A stretch of 31,372 nt of DNA from Calocera cornea HHB12733 (GCA_001632435.1 KV424110.1:17423-48794); one strand, 5' to 3'; shown: positions 9,581 through 21,201, numbered from the stretch's first letter. Made by a program: numbers and translations. The notes: generated by a model from the letters alone, not told the origin.

Positions 9581-12273
9581 ATGGCGTCCGTCCGCCCCAC
9601 GCCCTCCCAGATCATATACTACGACGACCCCGAGGCGTCCGCCCGCATCCCCGCCGTCAACGCGGACCCGGCGACGTACTACGGCGGGCAGAGCGTGAAT
9701 ATCTCCACCCGGTCACGCACCTACTCGAGTGTATGCGCTCTCCTTGCTCTCCCACGCGCGGCCTGACCGTGCACCACAGGCAGGCTTCCAGAACCGAAGG
9801 CAGGCGGCAGAGAGCGGCAAGCGGCGCATGTCCCATGGTAGGCCGTCTTCATCCTTCGCGTGGCGTTGTAGCCCATCTTCCTGCAGATGAGAAGCAGACC
9901 ACTGGCGGGCGCAAGTTCCTCATCGACGTGGAGGACACCATCCGGCTCATCCTGGAGCAGGAGGACACTGATGGGGACTTCCAAGTGCGTCCATCGCACC
10001 CGACCGCGATCAGTCATCCTAAACAGTCACACAGATAAGCATCACCGACTCGGGCCCCAAGGTGCTCACCCTGGGCACGGCAACCAGTAACGGTTACAAG
10101 AGCTTTGACATCCGGGTGAGCCTTATTCCGAAGCCCGTCCGATTGCGGCTAACCCTATGCGTGCAGGGGACGTACATGCTTTCGAACCTGTTGCAGGAGC
10201 TCGCGCTCGCACGAGACCATGGCCGCAAGCGCATCGTGCTTGACGAAGCGCGCCTGACGGAAAACCCCGTGGACCGGCTCTCGCGCATGATCCGCTTCTC
10301 ATTCTGGCACGCCCTGACCCGGCGCATCGACGGCGACGGGCTCGAGATCATCTGTGCGGACCCCAAGAACCGCACGCGCAACATCGCCCCGCTCATCTAC
10401 GTCCCGCACGCGCTGCCCGAGATGGCGGAATACTACCGCAAGGTGGCGAAGCAGAAGCCGCACCTCGGGCTCAGGGTCGAGGTCCTCCCGGAAAAGTGCG
10501 ACGACCCGGAGTTCGTGAAGAGCTTGAACGATAAGCCTGGCATCCTCGCGCTGGCGATGAGGGATGCCGTCGACGAGCAGGGGAACAAGACCCTCAAGGG
10601 CATCCCCTTTGTCGTCCCGGGGGCGCGGTTCAACGAGGTAGGCACTATCCCCCACATATGAGACTCGAAGCTGATAATCCTTGTAGCTTTACAACTGGGA
10701 CTCGTACTTCATCTCTCTTGGATTACTTGTCGATGGCATGCTCGAGATGGCGCAGGATATGGTAGAGCACTTCTGTTTCGAGATCAAGCATTATCATAAA
10801 GTCCTGAACGGTAGCCGGTCATATGTAAGTCACGTGCTCTTCTCATTACCGTGGCATACTAACCTGCATATAGTACCTTTGCCGCACCCAACCACCCTTC
10901 CTCACCGACATGGCGCTGCAGATCTACAATCAGAGCGAGAAGACGCCCGAGCGCAAGCTCTGGCTGAAGCGCGCGATCCAGGCAGCGATCAAGGACTACC
11001 ACACCATCTGGATGGCCGAGCCGCGGCTGGATCCCATGACCGGCCTCTCGCGGTACCGCCCGGCTGGCTCGGGCATTCCGCCAGAGACAGAGGCGAGCCA
11101 CTTTACACACATCCTCGAGCCGTACGCGGACAAGCACGGGCTCTCCATCCTTGAGTTCTCGGAGAAGTACAACTCGGGCGAGATCCAGGAGCCCGAGCTG
11201 GACGAGTACTTCCTGCACGACCGCGCTGTGCGAGAGAGCGGGCACGATACCACGTACCGCTTTGAGAAGCGGTGCGCGAACCTGGCGACGATCGATCTCA
11301 ACTCGCTCCTGTACAAGTACGAGGTCGATATTGGGTCGGCTATCCTCGAGGTGTTCGACGATGCTCTCGAGATCGAGGAAGCGTTCCCGCTCACCCCCTT
11401 CCCTCCCTCCCCCGAGTTGTACGGCGTGCCAACAAGCAAGTGGGCCAAGTCCACCAGCGGCGTGCAGAGCAGCGACGAGTGGTTCCGGCGGGCCGACTTC
11501 CGCAAAGAGCGGATCGACCAGTACCTGTGGAACGAGGGCAAGAAGCTGTACTTTGACTACGACACCGTGCAGAAGAAGCAGAGTCTATACGAGACCGTTA
11601 CAGCCTTCTGGGCGCTGTGGGCCGGCTGCGCGAGCGAGGACCAGGCGTGGAAGCTCGTCCAGTACGCGCTTCCCAAGTTCGAGGTCCTCGGCGGACTCGT
11701 ATCGGGGACGGAGGAGAGCAGGGGCCGCATATCACTCGACCGCCCGAATCGGCAGTGGGACTATCCCTATGCATGGCCACCACACCAGATTATGGCTTGG
11801 GTCGGACTGGAGCGGTACGGGTACCTCGATGTGGCGCAGCGGCTGGCGTACCGTTTCTTGTATATGATGACGACTGCGTTTGTGGATTTCAATGGGGTTG
11901 TGCCTGAGAAGGTGTGTTTGGTCTCCTGAGCGCAAAGGCGGCTGCTGACATATGGCGCTAGTTCGATGCTGTGAAGCTTTCACATCTCGTGGATGCCGAG
12001 TACGGCAATCAGGGCATCGACTTCAAGATGGTTCCTCGGGAAGGCTTTGGGTGGATGAACGCGGCCTACCAGGTTGGGCTACACTACCTCACGACGCACA
12101 TGCGGCGTGCTGTCGCGGCGTGCACCAGCCCAGAAGTATTCTTCCGCCGGCGTGACCCCGGCGTCACCGATGCTCAGCGCGCCAAGATGGCTGCGGTCGC
12201 TGAGCCCGTCGCGCTCACCTTGGACCACGTGGATACCGAGGCCATTGATGGACTTTCGCCGCCGCAGCCTTGA
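9581..12273 (+). CDS. NTH1: neutral trehalase (GH37)
   Basis: Eight exons: 9581-9730, 9780-9837, 9887-9984, 10035-10115, 10167-10637, 10687-10824, 10874-11911 and 11962-12273, giving 781 residues in one frame; yeast Nth1 is about 750. It hydrolyses trehalose to two glucose in the cytosol. Residues 96-107 (DTDGDFQISITD) form the EF-hand-like calcium loop of fungal neutral trehalases. Trehalase signatures are [15 protein letters not shown] (280-294) and [10 protein letters not shown] (626-635). By homology the acid is Asp457 in [10 protein letters not shown] and the base Glu691 in EYGNQG. The N-terminus carries a PKA-type site, RRMS68, as expected for cAMP-activated neutral trehalase. There is no signal peptide, which argues against acid trehalase. 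The seven introns are 49-51 nt; the intron at 10825-10873 has a perfect tactaac branch site. The first three exon boundaries are less constrained by homology than the rest. Confidence 0.95.
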
Positions 12274-12708
12274 ATCAGCCTCTGAAGTTCTCTTGGTATC
12301 CGTTTCGGTGTATATCCAGTGTACATTGTCGGTTTTCAACAACCCCCGCGCATACCTCCCTTCTGGCTCGACCGCCCTAATGCCTTTACCCCTTTCGTAC
12401 CCGATCGTTCCCGTTCCCAATTGTGCGATATTGATGATGTCAACCGAATGCCTGATGTAGAAAAGCAAGTGACCCCGACCCTTCCGGTAGCGTACCGCGT
12501 TTCCCTTTTCCCCTTTATTACCACTCATCTTTCTTTCTTCCGTTCTCCCGCACAAAAGTCCGTGGCTGATGTTCCGGCTTCACAATCGCATGCAACCATA
12601 ATACAATTCAATATCTCGTTCTTGCCAATGCTATATGGAAGTATTTCCCGTATTACGAGTCCTCTAGATTAGGCTCAGTCTCCATGCTTCACCTCCAACC
12701 CTTCTTGC
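12274..12708. other. 3'-to-3' spacer, no gene seen
   Basis: Spacer between the convergent trehalase and Atg22-like genes. It is more AT-rich than the coding DNA and presumably holds both 3' UTRs. No RNA gene or conserved ORF is seen. Confidence 0.5.
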
Positions 12709-14946
12709 TCAGCCTTCGGCATCGTTCGTGAGCAGAAAGGCCTGTTCACCGGACATTCCAGAACGCACCTCGGCCTGCAGGAACGCCTCGCACTCCCGCT
12801 TGCTCTTCGGGACATCGATCACGAACAAGATCAGGACAGAGACCATCGTCTGAATAGGGTTGAAAACACAATCCGGTAAGCGAAGGGTGCGTGCTTACGA
12901 GTGCGAACAGGAAGGCGAATGCCATGCTGTTGTTTCCGTTCGCCCGGTCAATGATCGCCGAGGTAACAAATGGTCCGATGAAGGACGATGTTTTGCCGAT
13001 CTGTTCCAGAACCGTCAGGAGCCTGTCCGGCTGAGACGGAGGAATGACGGCGTACGATGGAGAATAAGGCATAGAATAGGAACTCTTTGCCGTGCGGGAT
13101 CACCTCGGAGACGAAGGTCATCGAGTAGGCGTACCATGGGCAGACCATCATCCCTGGATTCATCAGCCCTTCTGCCTCATCTTCGGAGGATGGGACAGAT
13201 ATACCGTAATAAGCTTGATATGCCCATATTTCCCAGACGTGCTTGAAGCCGAAGTTGGGTGTCCATACTCCGATCAAGCCCCAGAGCGCTAGTAAGATTA
13301 TCCAGATGCAGTTGAAGATGAGCATCTACTTTGGCGTTAATATTCGCTCCGGTCCGGTGAGCGTGTCGACTGACAGTTTTTGTGGAGAGCTGGAAGTGCT
13401 TCTGAACTCTCCAGAATGCACTGGCCGATCTTAGACCAGCATCGTGTGTTGGTATGTATATAGGGGCAACTCACTAGATGCCGATGAGTTGAGTGAAGAT
13501 TCCGACAATGAGCAGATACGTCAGCTGCAGCGTAGAATAGTAGACAATCCTGCACATGCAACCCTTAGTTACACCGGCGCAGGAGTGGCAGCCAGAATAC
13601 TTACTCATTCTGGATGGTACCGATAACAGTGACTGTTGTGTTAAGTGCGTCGCCCCTGAGAACGACTTCAGCGACCCTTCATCCAGAGGATGGGGCTGGT
13701 ACATCAAGAAATAGAAGACCAGGTAGATGAACGTCTGCTTCAACTTGAGGCATTGTCGGAAGGCAACGTAGGTCTGGACAAAGCCGATCGTCACCATGGA
13801 TGCTCCAGGAGGCAGGTCATTTCCAGGTCGCTTCTTTTCCAAGAAGACCCATGGAAGTGCACACAAGAGCCAAACTCCGCCCGCAAATGCGATCAACACG
13901 GAGAAAGCCCAGGTGTTATTCTCAGTACTGGCGTCAGACCGTAGGCCATTCAATATGCCGACCATGACAGCAAGAATGACGAGCTCGCCAGCGGACTGCA
14001 CCGCGAAGGCTATGTTTTGGACCATGTTTCGCGCGAGCGACTCGGTGAGATCGTACTGCTCTCTGGTTACAACACCGGAGGCCAGTTTCCCTCTTTCTTC
14101 CTGGACATGTGGCAGGTTCCGAGCAAGTGCGGGGAAGGCGGCCGTCCAAAACGTAATCGTGCCTTGATACGTGATCACTGTCGTGCTATGAGTCTAGTGT
14201 CTCGGCAATGTGTATAGACAGAGCGCTTACACCCCACAATGTACAAGCCAACAGCGGCTTGCCACTTGGCCGCATTGGCGACGCCTAGCCAGCCAAAGCT
14301 CACTGCGATCGCCACAGCAGTAAATGCTGTCAGAATATTTGGCCGCCATGTTCCATAATCGGCCCAAGCTCCAATGACTGCACAGGGTCAATGATAGCAG
14401 TGGCATGCATTTGTTGTGGCACGTACAGATGAACAAGAACGCTTGCACGGCAAAGGATATCCCGTTTGTCTACAGGGTGTTAGGAAGTGGTACCTCCGTG
14501 GTTAAGGGTTGACCCACAACCAAGACGATGGAGTTCACTAGTGCTTCATCAGCAACCTCCTAGACTCTTGGTAGCTTGCTCACCATCGCGTATGGAACCG
14601 GCGAACGGTAGCACACAGACCGCGTCCCCGACACAAGGCGTGCTTCTCGTGGGGTCTGCTTGATCCCATCCCGCAAGATACAGCAGGTTCTGGAACTGCG
14701 ACGGGCCAAAGTTGAGCCCCGCCAAGCCGTTGTCACCGATATAGTAGATGTAGTACGCCCTGTTCGAGTATCTCAGCAGTTACTTCCACAATATCCGCAG
14801 GAGTGTTCGCACCAGAGCTCCGCCCGGGAGGTTGTCCATTTCCGGTCGACGGACCACTGCCTCTCTTGCTCTTCTGCCAGGGAGAGCTTGCCCGCATCGT
14901 TCCGATTCTCGAGTGGCACCTCTAACTGGACCTCCTCGATAGCCAT
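12709..14946 (-). CDS. Atg22-like vacuolar amino-acid effluxer (MFS family)
   Basis: Thirteen exons on the minus strand, upper to lower coordinate: 14946-14813, 14759-14584, 14537-14518, 14469-14427, 14377-14231, 14177-13703, 13655-13605, 13549-13475, 13420-13375, 13325-13205, 13153-13056, 13000-12899, 12849-12709; 542 residues, all phases consistent. Diagnostic blocks after splicing include GDNGLAGLNFGPSQFQNLLY, YIVGLITYQGTITFWTAAFP, GDALNTTVTVIGTIQNE, VCPWYAYS and GKTSSFIGPFV, with about a dozen hydrophobic spans. These match the fungal Atg22-like branch of the MFS, whose yeast member exports amino acids from the vacuole during autophagy. The hydrophilic N-terminus (about 40 residues) is acidic. 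The 20-nt third exon is unusually small. The Atg22-like family is expanded in fungi, so I do not claim orthology with ATG22 itself. Confidence 0.9.
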
Positions 14947-17401
14947 TGTCAGTACCACGCAGCGGCTCGCGGATACAAAGCAGCTAATGGCAACAGGGCT
15001 CCGGGCCGCTTGCATCAAGGCTCGAGGCCAGTGGGGCGACGATAACGCACCGCACACCTTCGCGAAGCCTAACTAGCGCGGAAGCACCCCGAACACTCGC
15101 GTGCCGCCCGCCTCACACGCCAGCAAATCACCCGCGTGCCGCCGGCACGCGCGAAGAGCGGCGCGTGCTGCTCTCTTGTGCACTGGCGCAGAAGCGGGCG
15201 GAGGGAGACGGGTGATACACCACCTGCCCGCTGGGGGGTTCGTCAGTTGATGTGTTTTTTCAGGTGCTTGGGGCCTTCGACGATGCATCGAGCACGTTGC
15301 TGCTTATCCACCACGATCGGATCTCAGGTTCACCGCGTGTCATGATCACTGGATTGTTCCGCAATGTTGTGGCAGTGATTATCGATTGATATGCGCATTG
15401 TCCGCAACGGGCGATTGCTGATGATAATCGAGATAGGGGTGATATGCCCCTCCCTTCTCCAGCAGCAGCCGTTGAACAGCAACTCAACCGTGCGGGTGCC
15501 GCGCTTTCACCTGCCCCCCGCCCCACTGCCCCCCGGGCCCTGTACAGGGGATATGTCGGAAGCCGAGCTCACTCCGAAGATACGGGCCGGGCGGGGAAGG
15601 CCTGTTTGGATTTGGATTTGGATTTGGATTTGGGTTGTGGCCGTGGGCCAGCGCGCGGAGATAGAGGGCCGTGATCCGAATCCCGATAGATGGGCGGAAG
15701 GGGATTGAGGAGTTTCCGATCCTGCGTGGTGGGGTTGGGAGAGGTTGTTCGGTGTTACCGGTTCGGCAGTTTCCAGAGATGGGTACTCCACTTTCCTACT
15801 GGGGTTGAAGGGAGAACGCCAAGCCGGAAACTGCTGGAAGATGAGGAGAAGAGTTGTCTGAAATCATTGGCGTCTGTGACAAGTGACCTTGCCATACTTC
15901 TGCATTATTTTCAATGTTCTTTTTTATCTCTGACTTGTACATTATAATCCAAAAGGGAAAGGGCCTCTTCAGACCATTCAAACACGAGAAGGAGAGAGAG
16001 CAACCATGATCATAGGAAGACTTCTAGACTGTTTGTCCATCCGCTGGATGAACCGTCCAGAAGCGTGATGCACCGTCTCCCATTGATTCGAGCTGCCATC
16101 AATGTCGTAACACAGGGTGTACATAGAGCCACGAAGTGTACTCAATACATTCGTACAACAACTCGACCCGGGGCTCAGGCACTCTGCAGCCGGAAAATCC
16201 CTCGGCGCCTGCGCGGGGCCGCCCGCTCCGAGCCCCGCCGAGCGCGCGCTGCGCACCTGGCGCCCAGAGCGCCGGTCCCCAAGTCGACTCGGTCCTCCAC
16301 CAGGCAAGAAGCTTGGGGCGAGGTGGAGTGCTGGTTCCTTGGAAGAAACGGGCTGGGGGGGGAAGGGATGCGGGAATTCGATCAGGTCGTCAGGAGCCAG
16401 GGTAGGGTCGCTATTCAGTTCTGTACGTTGCGGTTTTCCTCTGTGCCGGGGTTCATGCGGATGCAGGGCGCTGCGGAAGATACATACTGTACTTGTATAA
16501 AGGCCGATGCCCGGGGGAACAACTTACAGCAGGCAGGGAAGGAAGGGGGAGGGGCAATGTGCGGGAAGTGGTGGGAAGATGGGGAAGTGGGCGAGGAGGA
16601 GGAAGCAGGAAGCAGGATTGCGTCCGGTGTGAGAAGCCTGGGAGAAGAGGGGCTGCCCCTCGCGCGTGTCCTGACTAAGTCGACCGCCGCCCACGACGCA
16701 TACGACGCATAAGAGACCGTCCAAACTCAGCAACGCAGCTTGCCAGGCTGGGCCGAGGCCCTGGCCCTTTGTGGTTGAGCCGGCTGAGAGCGCTCGTCGG
16801 CCCTGCCGGGTGGGAGGCGGGAGCAAGGTGAAGCTTGGCGGAGGCGTTTGTGTCGGAAAGTTCCGAGGGCGGGGTAAAGAGGGAGGCAAGTGGATATGAA
16901 TGGGTGTCAAGGCCGGGCAAGGCGTCAGGGACGGCCATCGTGACCCGCCCCGGCGTGCCGAGCCGCGTGCCACCGGCGCCCCGCGCCCAACCCACGTCAC
17001 ATCACCCGCCCACATTCCTCTCAGTGATTCCCCGAGTCACCGTCCGAGCCCTCCGAGCCACACAACCCACCCAGCACACATCAGAGCATCAAAGATGCGA
17101 ACAGATAACGCTCTCCCGCGGAACTTGCCCGTCCACCCAGCGAAAACCCCAATGTCGCGACCCCCACGCAAGAATTCAACCCGGGGCCAGGCAACTCCCC
17201 GAGACCTACTTATATTCCCTCCCCCCCTCCCCTGCCCCGCACCGCGATTCGTTCTCCCCCCTGATCCCCTCTGCCTGCGTCTCCCGGTGCCTTCCCCTTT
17301 AGAGACTTGAGCTTGGACTACGGTCCCCGCCTGCTGGTGACCTACTGAGTATCTGCGCTCCTTGATTCTATTGTGCCGCCCACTGGTCGAGTCACCCTCC
17401 C
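14947..17401. other. about 2.4 kb divergent intergenic region, no recognisable gene
   Basis: Separates the minus-strand Atg22-like gene from the plus-strand kinase-like gene. ORFs here (largest at 16065-16712, 215 codons) are Gly/Arg- or Ser/Pro-rich with no domain and no good splice partners. It contains a TTTGGA hexamer repeat and, near 16945-17330, C-rich sequence typical of a promoter and leader. Confidence 0.5.
15605..15634. repeat. TTTGGA hexamer tandem repeat
   Basis: Four perfect TTTGGA units (15605-15628) followed by TTTGGG. A simple-sequence repeat in the intergenic region, not in a supported gene. Confidence 0.85.
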
Positions 17402-18999
17402 ATGGCGACCCTCACCCGCACCCGCACAATCTACGCCGGCGACTCCTCCGCCCTCTCCTCCCGCTCCGGCACCTCATCACGAGACGAGCACGGGTCCGTG
17501 CACTCCCTCCGCTCCATCCGCACCCTCTCGGACCACGGATGGGGGGACGACCTCGGCGCGCCGCTTGTGCGCATGGGCCCGCAGCTGATGCGCCTGCCGA
17601 GGATGGGCTACCTGGGGCCGCTCAGCGGGCTCGGGACGGGGAGCTACAAGAGCGGGACGGGGAGCGCGAGGAGCGAGGGCGCGTACAGCTGGGGGATGAC
17701 ACCGCTTGAAGGGACGTCGGAGCGGGGAGACGGGATGGGCGATGTGGATGCCGGAGTGGATGGGGACGTGGAGCCAGACGCGGATGCAGAGGCGGACGGG
17801 GAGGAGGACGTGGTGCTTGTCCAGCCAGAGGCCGCGGAGCTTGACCCGTGCTCGCCAGAGTTCGCGAGCAAGCTCCTGAGCGTGATGGAGGGCACCGGCA
17901 CCGCGCACCCGTCTCGCGCGGGCGTGGGGTGCTACAGCTGCAACGGGAGCGACGTGGACGTGGACGGCGAGGCTGAGGAGCCTGAGAGCCCGGGGCATGT
18001 AGGGCACTTGCCGGACGCGGACTCGGTCGATGAGGTGCGTCTGCCACTCATCAGAGAAGGATGAATGTGCATTGACCCCGCACCAGCTTGTGGCAAAGCA
18101 GGATCAGTTTCACTGGACCGACCCTACAGGCAGGGCCGCATGGGTGCACTTCCGCCCCTCCCACCTGGACGATCCGGCCCTGCTGGTGAAGCGTCTCCTC
18201 CCCACAGCAGCCGAAGTGCGGCTGCTGCGCATGCTGGCGAGCGAGAGGATGCGGTACGACCCCGACAACCCGGTGAGCGAAGGGCTCGGGATGGTGGTGC
18301 GGGACGGGAGGGCGTGGGTGTGCGTGGAGGAGAAGCGGAATGTTGAGGGGCTGTATTTGGGGGCTGGGTGCGGGAGGGGGATGAGGAAGGAGTGGGGGAA
18401 CGAGAAGGGGAACCTGATGCACCAGCTGCTGCGGGTAAGCACCTTCTGCTCCCTTTCCATAAGGTGTACTCAGCGTATATGCACCTGCAGTACCTCGCCT
18501 TCCTCCACTCCCTCAGCATCACATCGGTCGACCTCTCCGCATCGAACATACTCGTAACAGAGCACGCGTACGGGAACATCTACGAGCTGCTGGACTTCTC
18601 GACGTGCTTCCGGTTCACGGCGCGCAACTCGACGCGCGGGCCGCCGGTGTTCGACTGGCCTGAGGGCAGTAGGGGGGCTCCGGAGCTCCAGTGTGGTGCG
18701 CAGCGAGTAACAGGGGAACACGAGGAGGAAGAGGAAGAAGGGCAGGGAGATGCGGAAGAGGAAGAGGAAGCGCAGGCGAACCCGTTCGATGTGGATGTTT
18801 GGGCGCTGGGGAAGACGCTGGAGAGGATTGACGTGGGTCTTGTTCCTACCTGACTCCGCATCATTCTGATAATCCGGTGCAGTACACCGGCAGCAACCTG
18901 GAGCTGGTTGTGCAGCGAATGCTCGCTGCAGACCCGGCCGAGCGCCCCTCCGCAGGGGACGCTCTGGCGCTCTACTCGGAGCTGGTGGGCGAGGGCTAA
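17402..18999 (+). CDS. protein-kinase-like protein with degenerate catalytic motifs
   Basis: Four exons: 17402-18034, 18087-18434, 18491-18832 and 18883-18999, giving 479 residues. The first about 210 residues are low-complexity: Ser/Arg/Gly-rich, then an Asp/Glu-rich stretch. A shortened N-lobe-like part (about 212-327) is followed by a clear C-lobe: FLHSLSITSVDLSASNILV (331-349), LLDFSTC (360-366), GAPEL (389-393), DVWALGKTLERI (429-440) and ERPSAGDAL near the end. D341, N346, D362, the APE motif and DxWxxG are kept. The His-Arg of HRD is Ser-Val, the catalytic-loop Lys is Ser, DFG is DFS, and I see no glycine loop or VAIK lysine. A Glu-rich insertion lies at 403-423. It is likely a pseudokinase or an atypical member of the agaricomycete kinase-like families. 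The acceptor at 18488-18490 is the least certain boundary. Confidence 0.75.
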
Positions 19000-19505
19000 G
19001 TTGCCGCCGTTCGCGCTTCCGCTTGACAGAGGTCAGGCGAGAGCACGCTGTATCATACACTTTCCTTTCTGGGCGTGTTTTTTGGGGTGGGTATCTTTAA
19101 TGAGGGGGATATAATCGCCGAGACGCGACGAATGGTGGCTTGGCTAAATAGCCGGGATCGGGCTGAAAGAAAGATACCCCTTGCGCATATCACGAATGCC
19201 TGTACATCGATACTCAACCAGCTTGCAAACTGTGACTGTAATTAGCAATTTCCCTTCCCACAATGGGACAGTGATCTCTGGCCCGAAGCAATCGCGCTGG
19301 GGGGAGGGAGAGGAAGGAAGCATACGAGGCGCTTGTGATCTGAGAGAGACTCGCGATCGTCAGGTGGGAGCGACGTCATCATGAGCAGCTTCAGAACTTT
19401 ACCGCTCAACCGGGCTCTGCACCTAGGTATATAGCTGTTTCTGAGCTCGCCTTGTAAGATAATAGCCACCTTGTAACCCCACCCCAAAACATCACTAGAG
19501 AAATC
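19000..19505. other. intergenic, promoter of the small mitochondrial gene
   Basis: About 500 nt with no supported ORF. A TATATAG element at 19428-19434 lies about 75 nt before the ATG at 19506 and probably belongs to that gene. The 5' part is the 3' flank of the kinase-like gene. Confidence 0.5.
19428..19434 (+). promoter_or_regulatory. TATA box of the small mitochondrial-type gene
   Basis: TATATAG about 75 nt upstream of the start codon, followed by a short pyrimidine-containing leader. Supported by motif and spacing only. Confidence 0.5.
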
Positions 19506-19909
19506 ATGTCTATCTTCGCAATCCGCCGCTCTGTCCTCCGCACCGCAGGTGTCAGGTTGTACGCCTCCGGCACAGCGGGGAGCGTCAAAGATGCTGCCGG
19601 CGCTTTCAAGAAGGTACATATATGCTCGTTAAGCTGCATATATGCGTGCTGATCCGGATTAGGATGGTAAGATTGGAAAGGAGTTTGAGGCCGAGGGAGC
19701 GGTGGGTGGAGCGGCGCAAGAGGGTGTGTGATTTACCTGGCAGACGGAAACCGTGGGTGCTGATTGTATGCACCGCAGTTGGAGGACCGTTCGATAAGGA
19801 TGGCGCGATTGGGAAGCACTTCACCTCCAAGGGCGCTGTGGGCGGCGCGGGACAAAAGGCGGCGGAAAGTGTGCAGGACATGGCAGAGGACGCAAAGAAG
19901 AAGAAATAG
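19506..19909 (+). CDS. small mitochondrial-type protein with two DGxIGKxF-GAVGG repeats
   Basis: Three exons: 19506-19613, 19663-19723 and 19779-19909, giving 99 residues. The N-terminus (MSIFAIRRSVLRTAGVRLYA) is basic, hydroxylated and lacks acidic residues, as in a mitochondrial presequence. The rest is two copies of a unit: DGKIGKEFEAEGAVGGAAQ from exon 2 and DKDGAIGKHFTSKGAVGG from exon 3, ending in a Lys-rich tail. Proteins of this kind are widespread in filamentous fungi, but I know no established function for them. Exon 2 corresponds almost exactly to one repeat, suggesting exon duplication. The consistent splice signals (gtacat/tag, gtgtgt/cag) and the TATA box upstream support it as a real gene. 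Confidence 0.8.
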
Positions 19910-20101
19910 ACTGCACTTGGACTGGAAACATTGCACTCATTATTCGTTCTGGGGCACCCTGTGGCATGCCTTTTACATCATGGTCAACCAAGAGAGGAGA
20001 ATGTGATAGATGATGCGCATATATGCTGCTTTGGGGTGAGATGGTGCCAGGGAGGAGTGCCAATGTGCTCACGAAATATACTACTGCACCAGGAGACGCA
20101 T

Positions 20102-21201
20102 CTACTCGAACCCGCCGCCGAACTCGAATGGGCTCGCAGCAAGCGGCTCGTACACGTAGAGCGTCGAGTTGTGCTGGTCGGGGAGGAAGTACACGCGGAG
20201 CTTGCCATCGACGATAGCCACATCGACCGGGTTCTGGGTCACGAGCGTGCCGAGGTCGCTCTTCATCGTGATGGGCACCTCGGCCAGGGGGACCATCGTC
20301 TTGAGGTCGACGATGGCGAGGCCGCCGATACTCGTGTTGTAGATGCTCGTCACACCGGAACAGAGCATGACGCCGCGGTAGTCGTACACGGCCGGGTGGC
20401 CGAGGAACTTGCAGTCCTGGTAGTCGGTGTAGTACGACGGGTTGCGGGTGATCGAGCGCGGGCGTGTGAACTCAGGGTACGCCGCGGGGACGTAGTTGAG
20501 GTTCCAGGTGGAGACGTTGCGGCTGCCCCAGTTGAGCATGTGCACGTTGCCCGTGTCCACGTCGTGGACCGCGCCGCCCTGGTGGTCCGCGATATGCAGG
20601 ATCGTCGTCACGTTGATGGTGAGCGGGTCGATCTTGATCAGTGTCGCCGTCGCGTTCGGGCGGTATTCCGCAATCGTCGCCCAGATGTACTTGCCGTCGT
20701 AGTCGATCCCGCCGTTGTGGTACTCGATCGCGCCATCCTCGGTCAGCGTCGCGTCCGCGACACGCGTGCCGTTGCCGTCGAAGACGATGATGTGGGCAAA
20801 GCCCGCGCCCGGCTGACGGTCAGTGCCGTTGATGACGGTATTGTTGCCGTACGAGGTCGTAGGCGCGGTATACTCGCCGGCAGAGACGTAGAAACGATCA
20901 TCGCCGATGCGGACGATACCCTCGGGCTCGTACTGCCAAGATTGACATCAGTACGGGCCCTTGTGCTGAAAGTATATGTAGCACGCACGGTGTCACCCTG
21001 GAACTTGATCTTCTGCACCAAATTCCACACCGTCGTCCTCCCGAGATTGGCAAACGCCGCAACGATCTCATCGCAGTCCTTAGCGGCACCCGGAAGGGGC
21101 AGCGGGCTGGGCGCCAGGGGCACGTCGGGCTGCAGCACGGTGATGTTGAGCGCAGAGACCGACGCGGCAAGCGCGAGCGCAACGAGGCTGGTGAACTGCA
21201 T
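20102..21201 (-). CDS. secreted beta-propeller-like protein, copy B (DUF6454-type)
   Basis: Two exons on the minus strand: 21201-20989 and 20932-20102, giving 347 residues. A signal peptide (MQFTSLVALALAASVSA) is followed by NITVLQPDVPLAPSPLPLPG, and the rest parallels copy A nearly end to end: GGIDYDGKYIWATIAEYRPN, HIADHQGGAVHDVDTGNVHM, YYTDYQDCKFLGHPAVYDY and VYFLPDQHNSTLYVYEP. Several Asn-X-Thr/Ser sequons agree with secretion. The first intron is at the same position and phase as in copy A, while copy A's second intron is missing here. The codons are markedly more G/C-ending than in copy A. Function is unknown; no catalytic residues can be assigned from sequence alone. Confidence 0.84.

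Noticed and set aside
11151..11867. 238-codon ORF in a second frame of the trehalase main exon
   Set aside because: Ser/Arg/Thr-rich frame-shifted shadow of conserved GH37 sequence.
16065..16712. 215-codon plus-strand ORF upstream of the kinase-like gene
   Set aside because: Low-complexity Gly/Glu/Arg translation with overlapping ORFs in all frames; no family resemblance.
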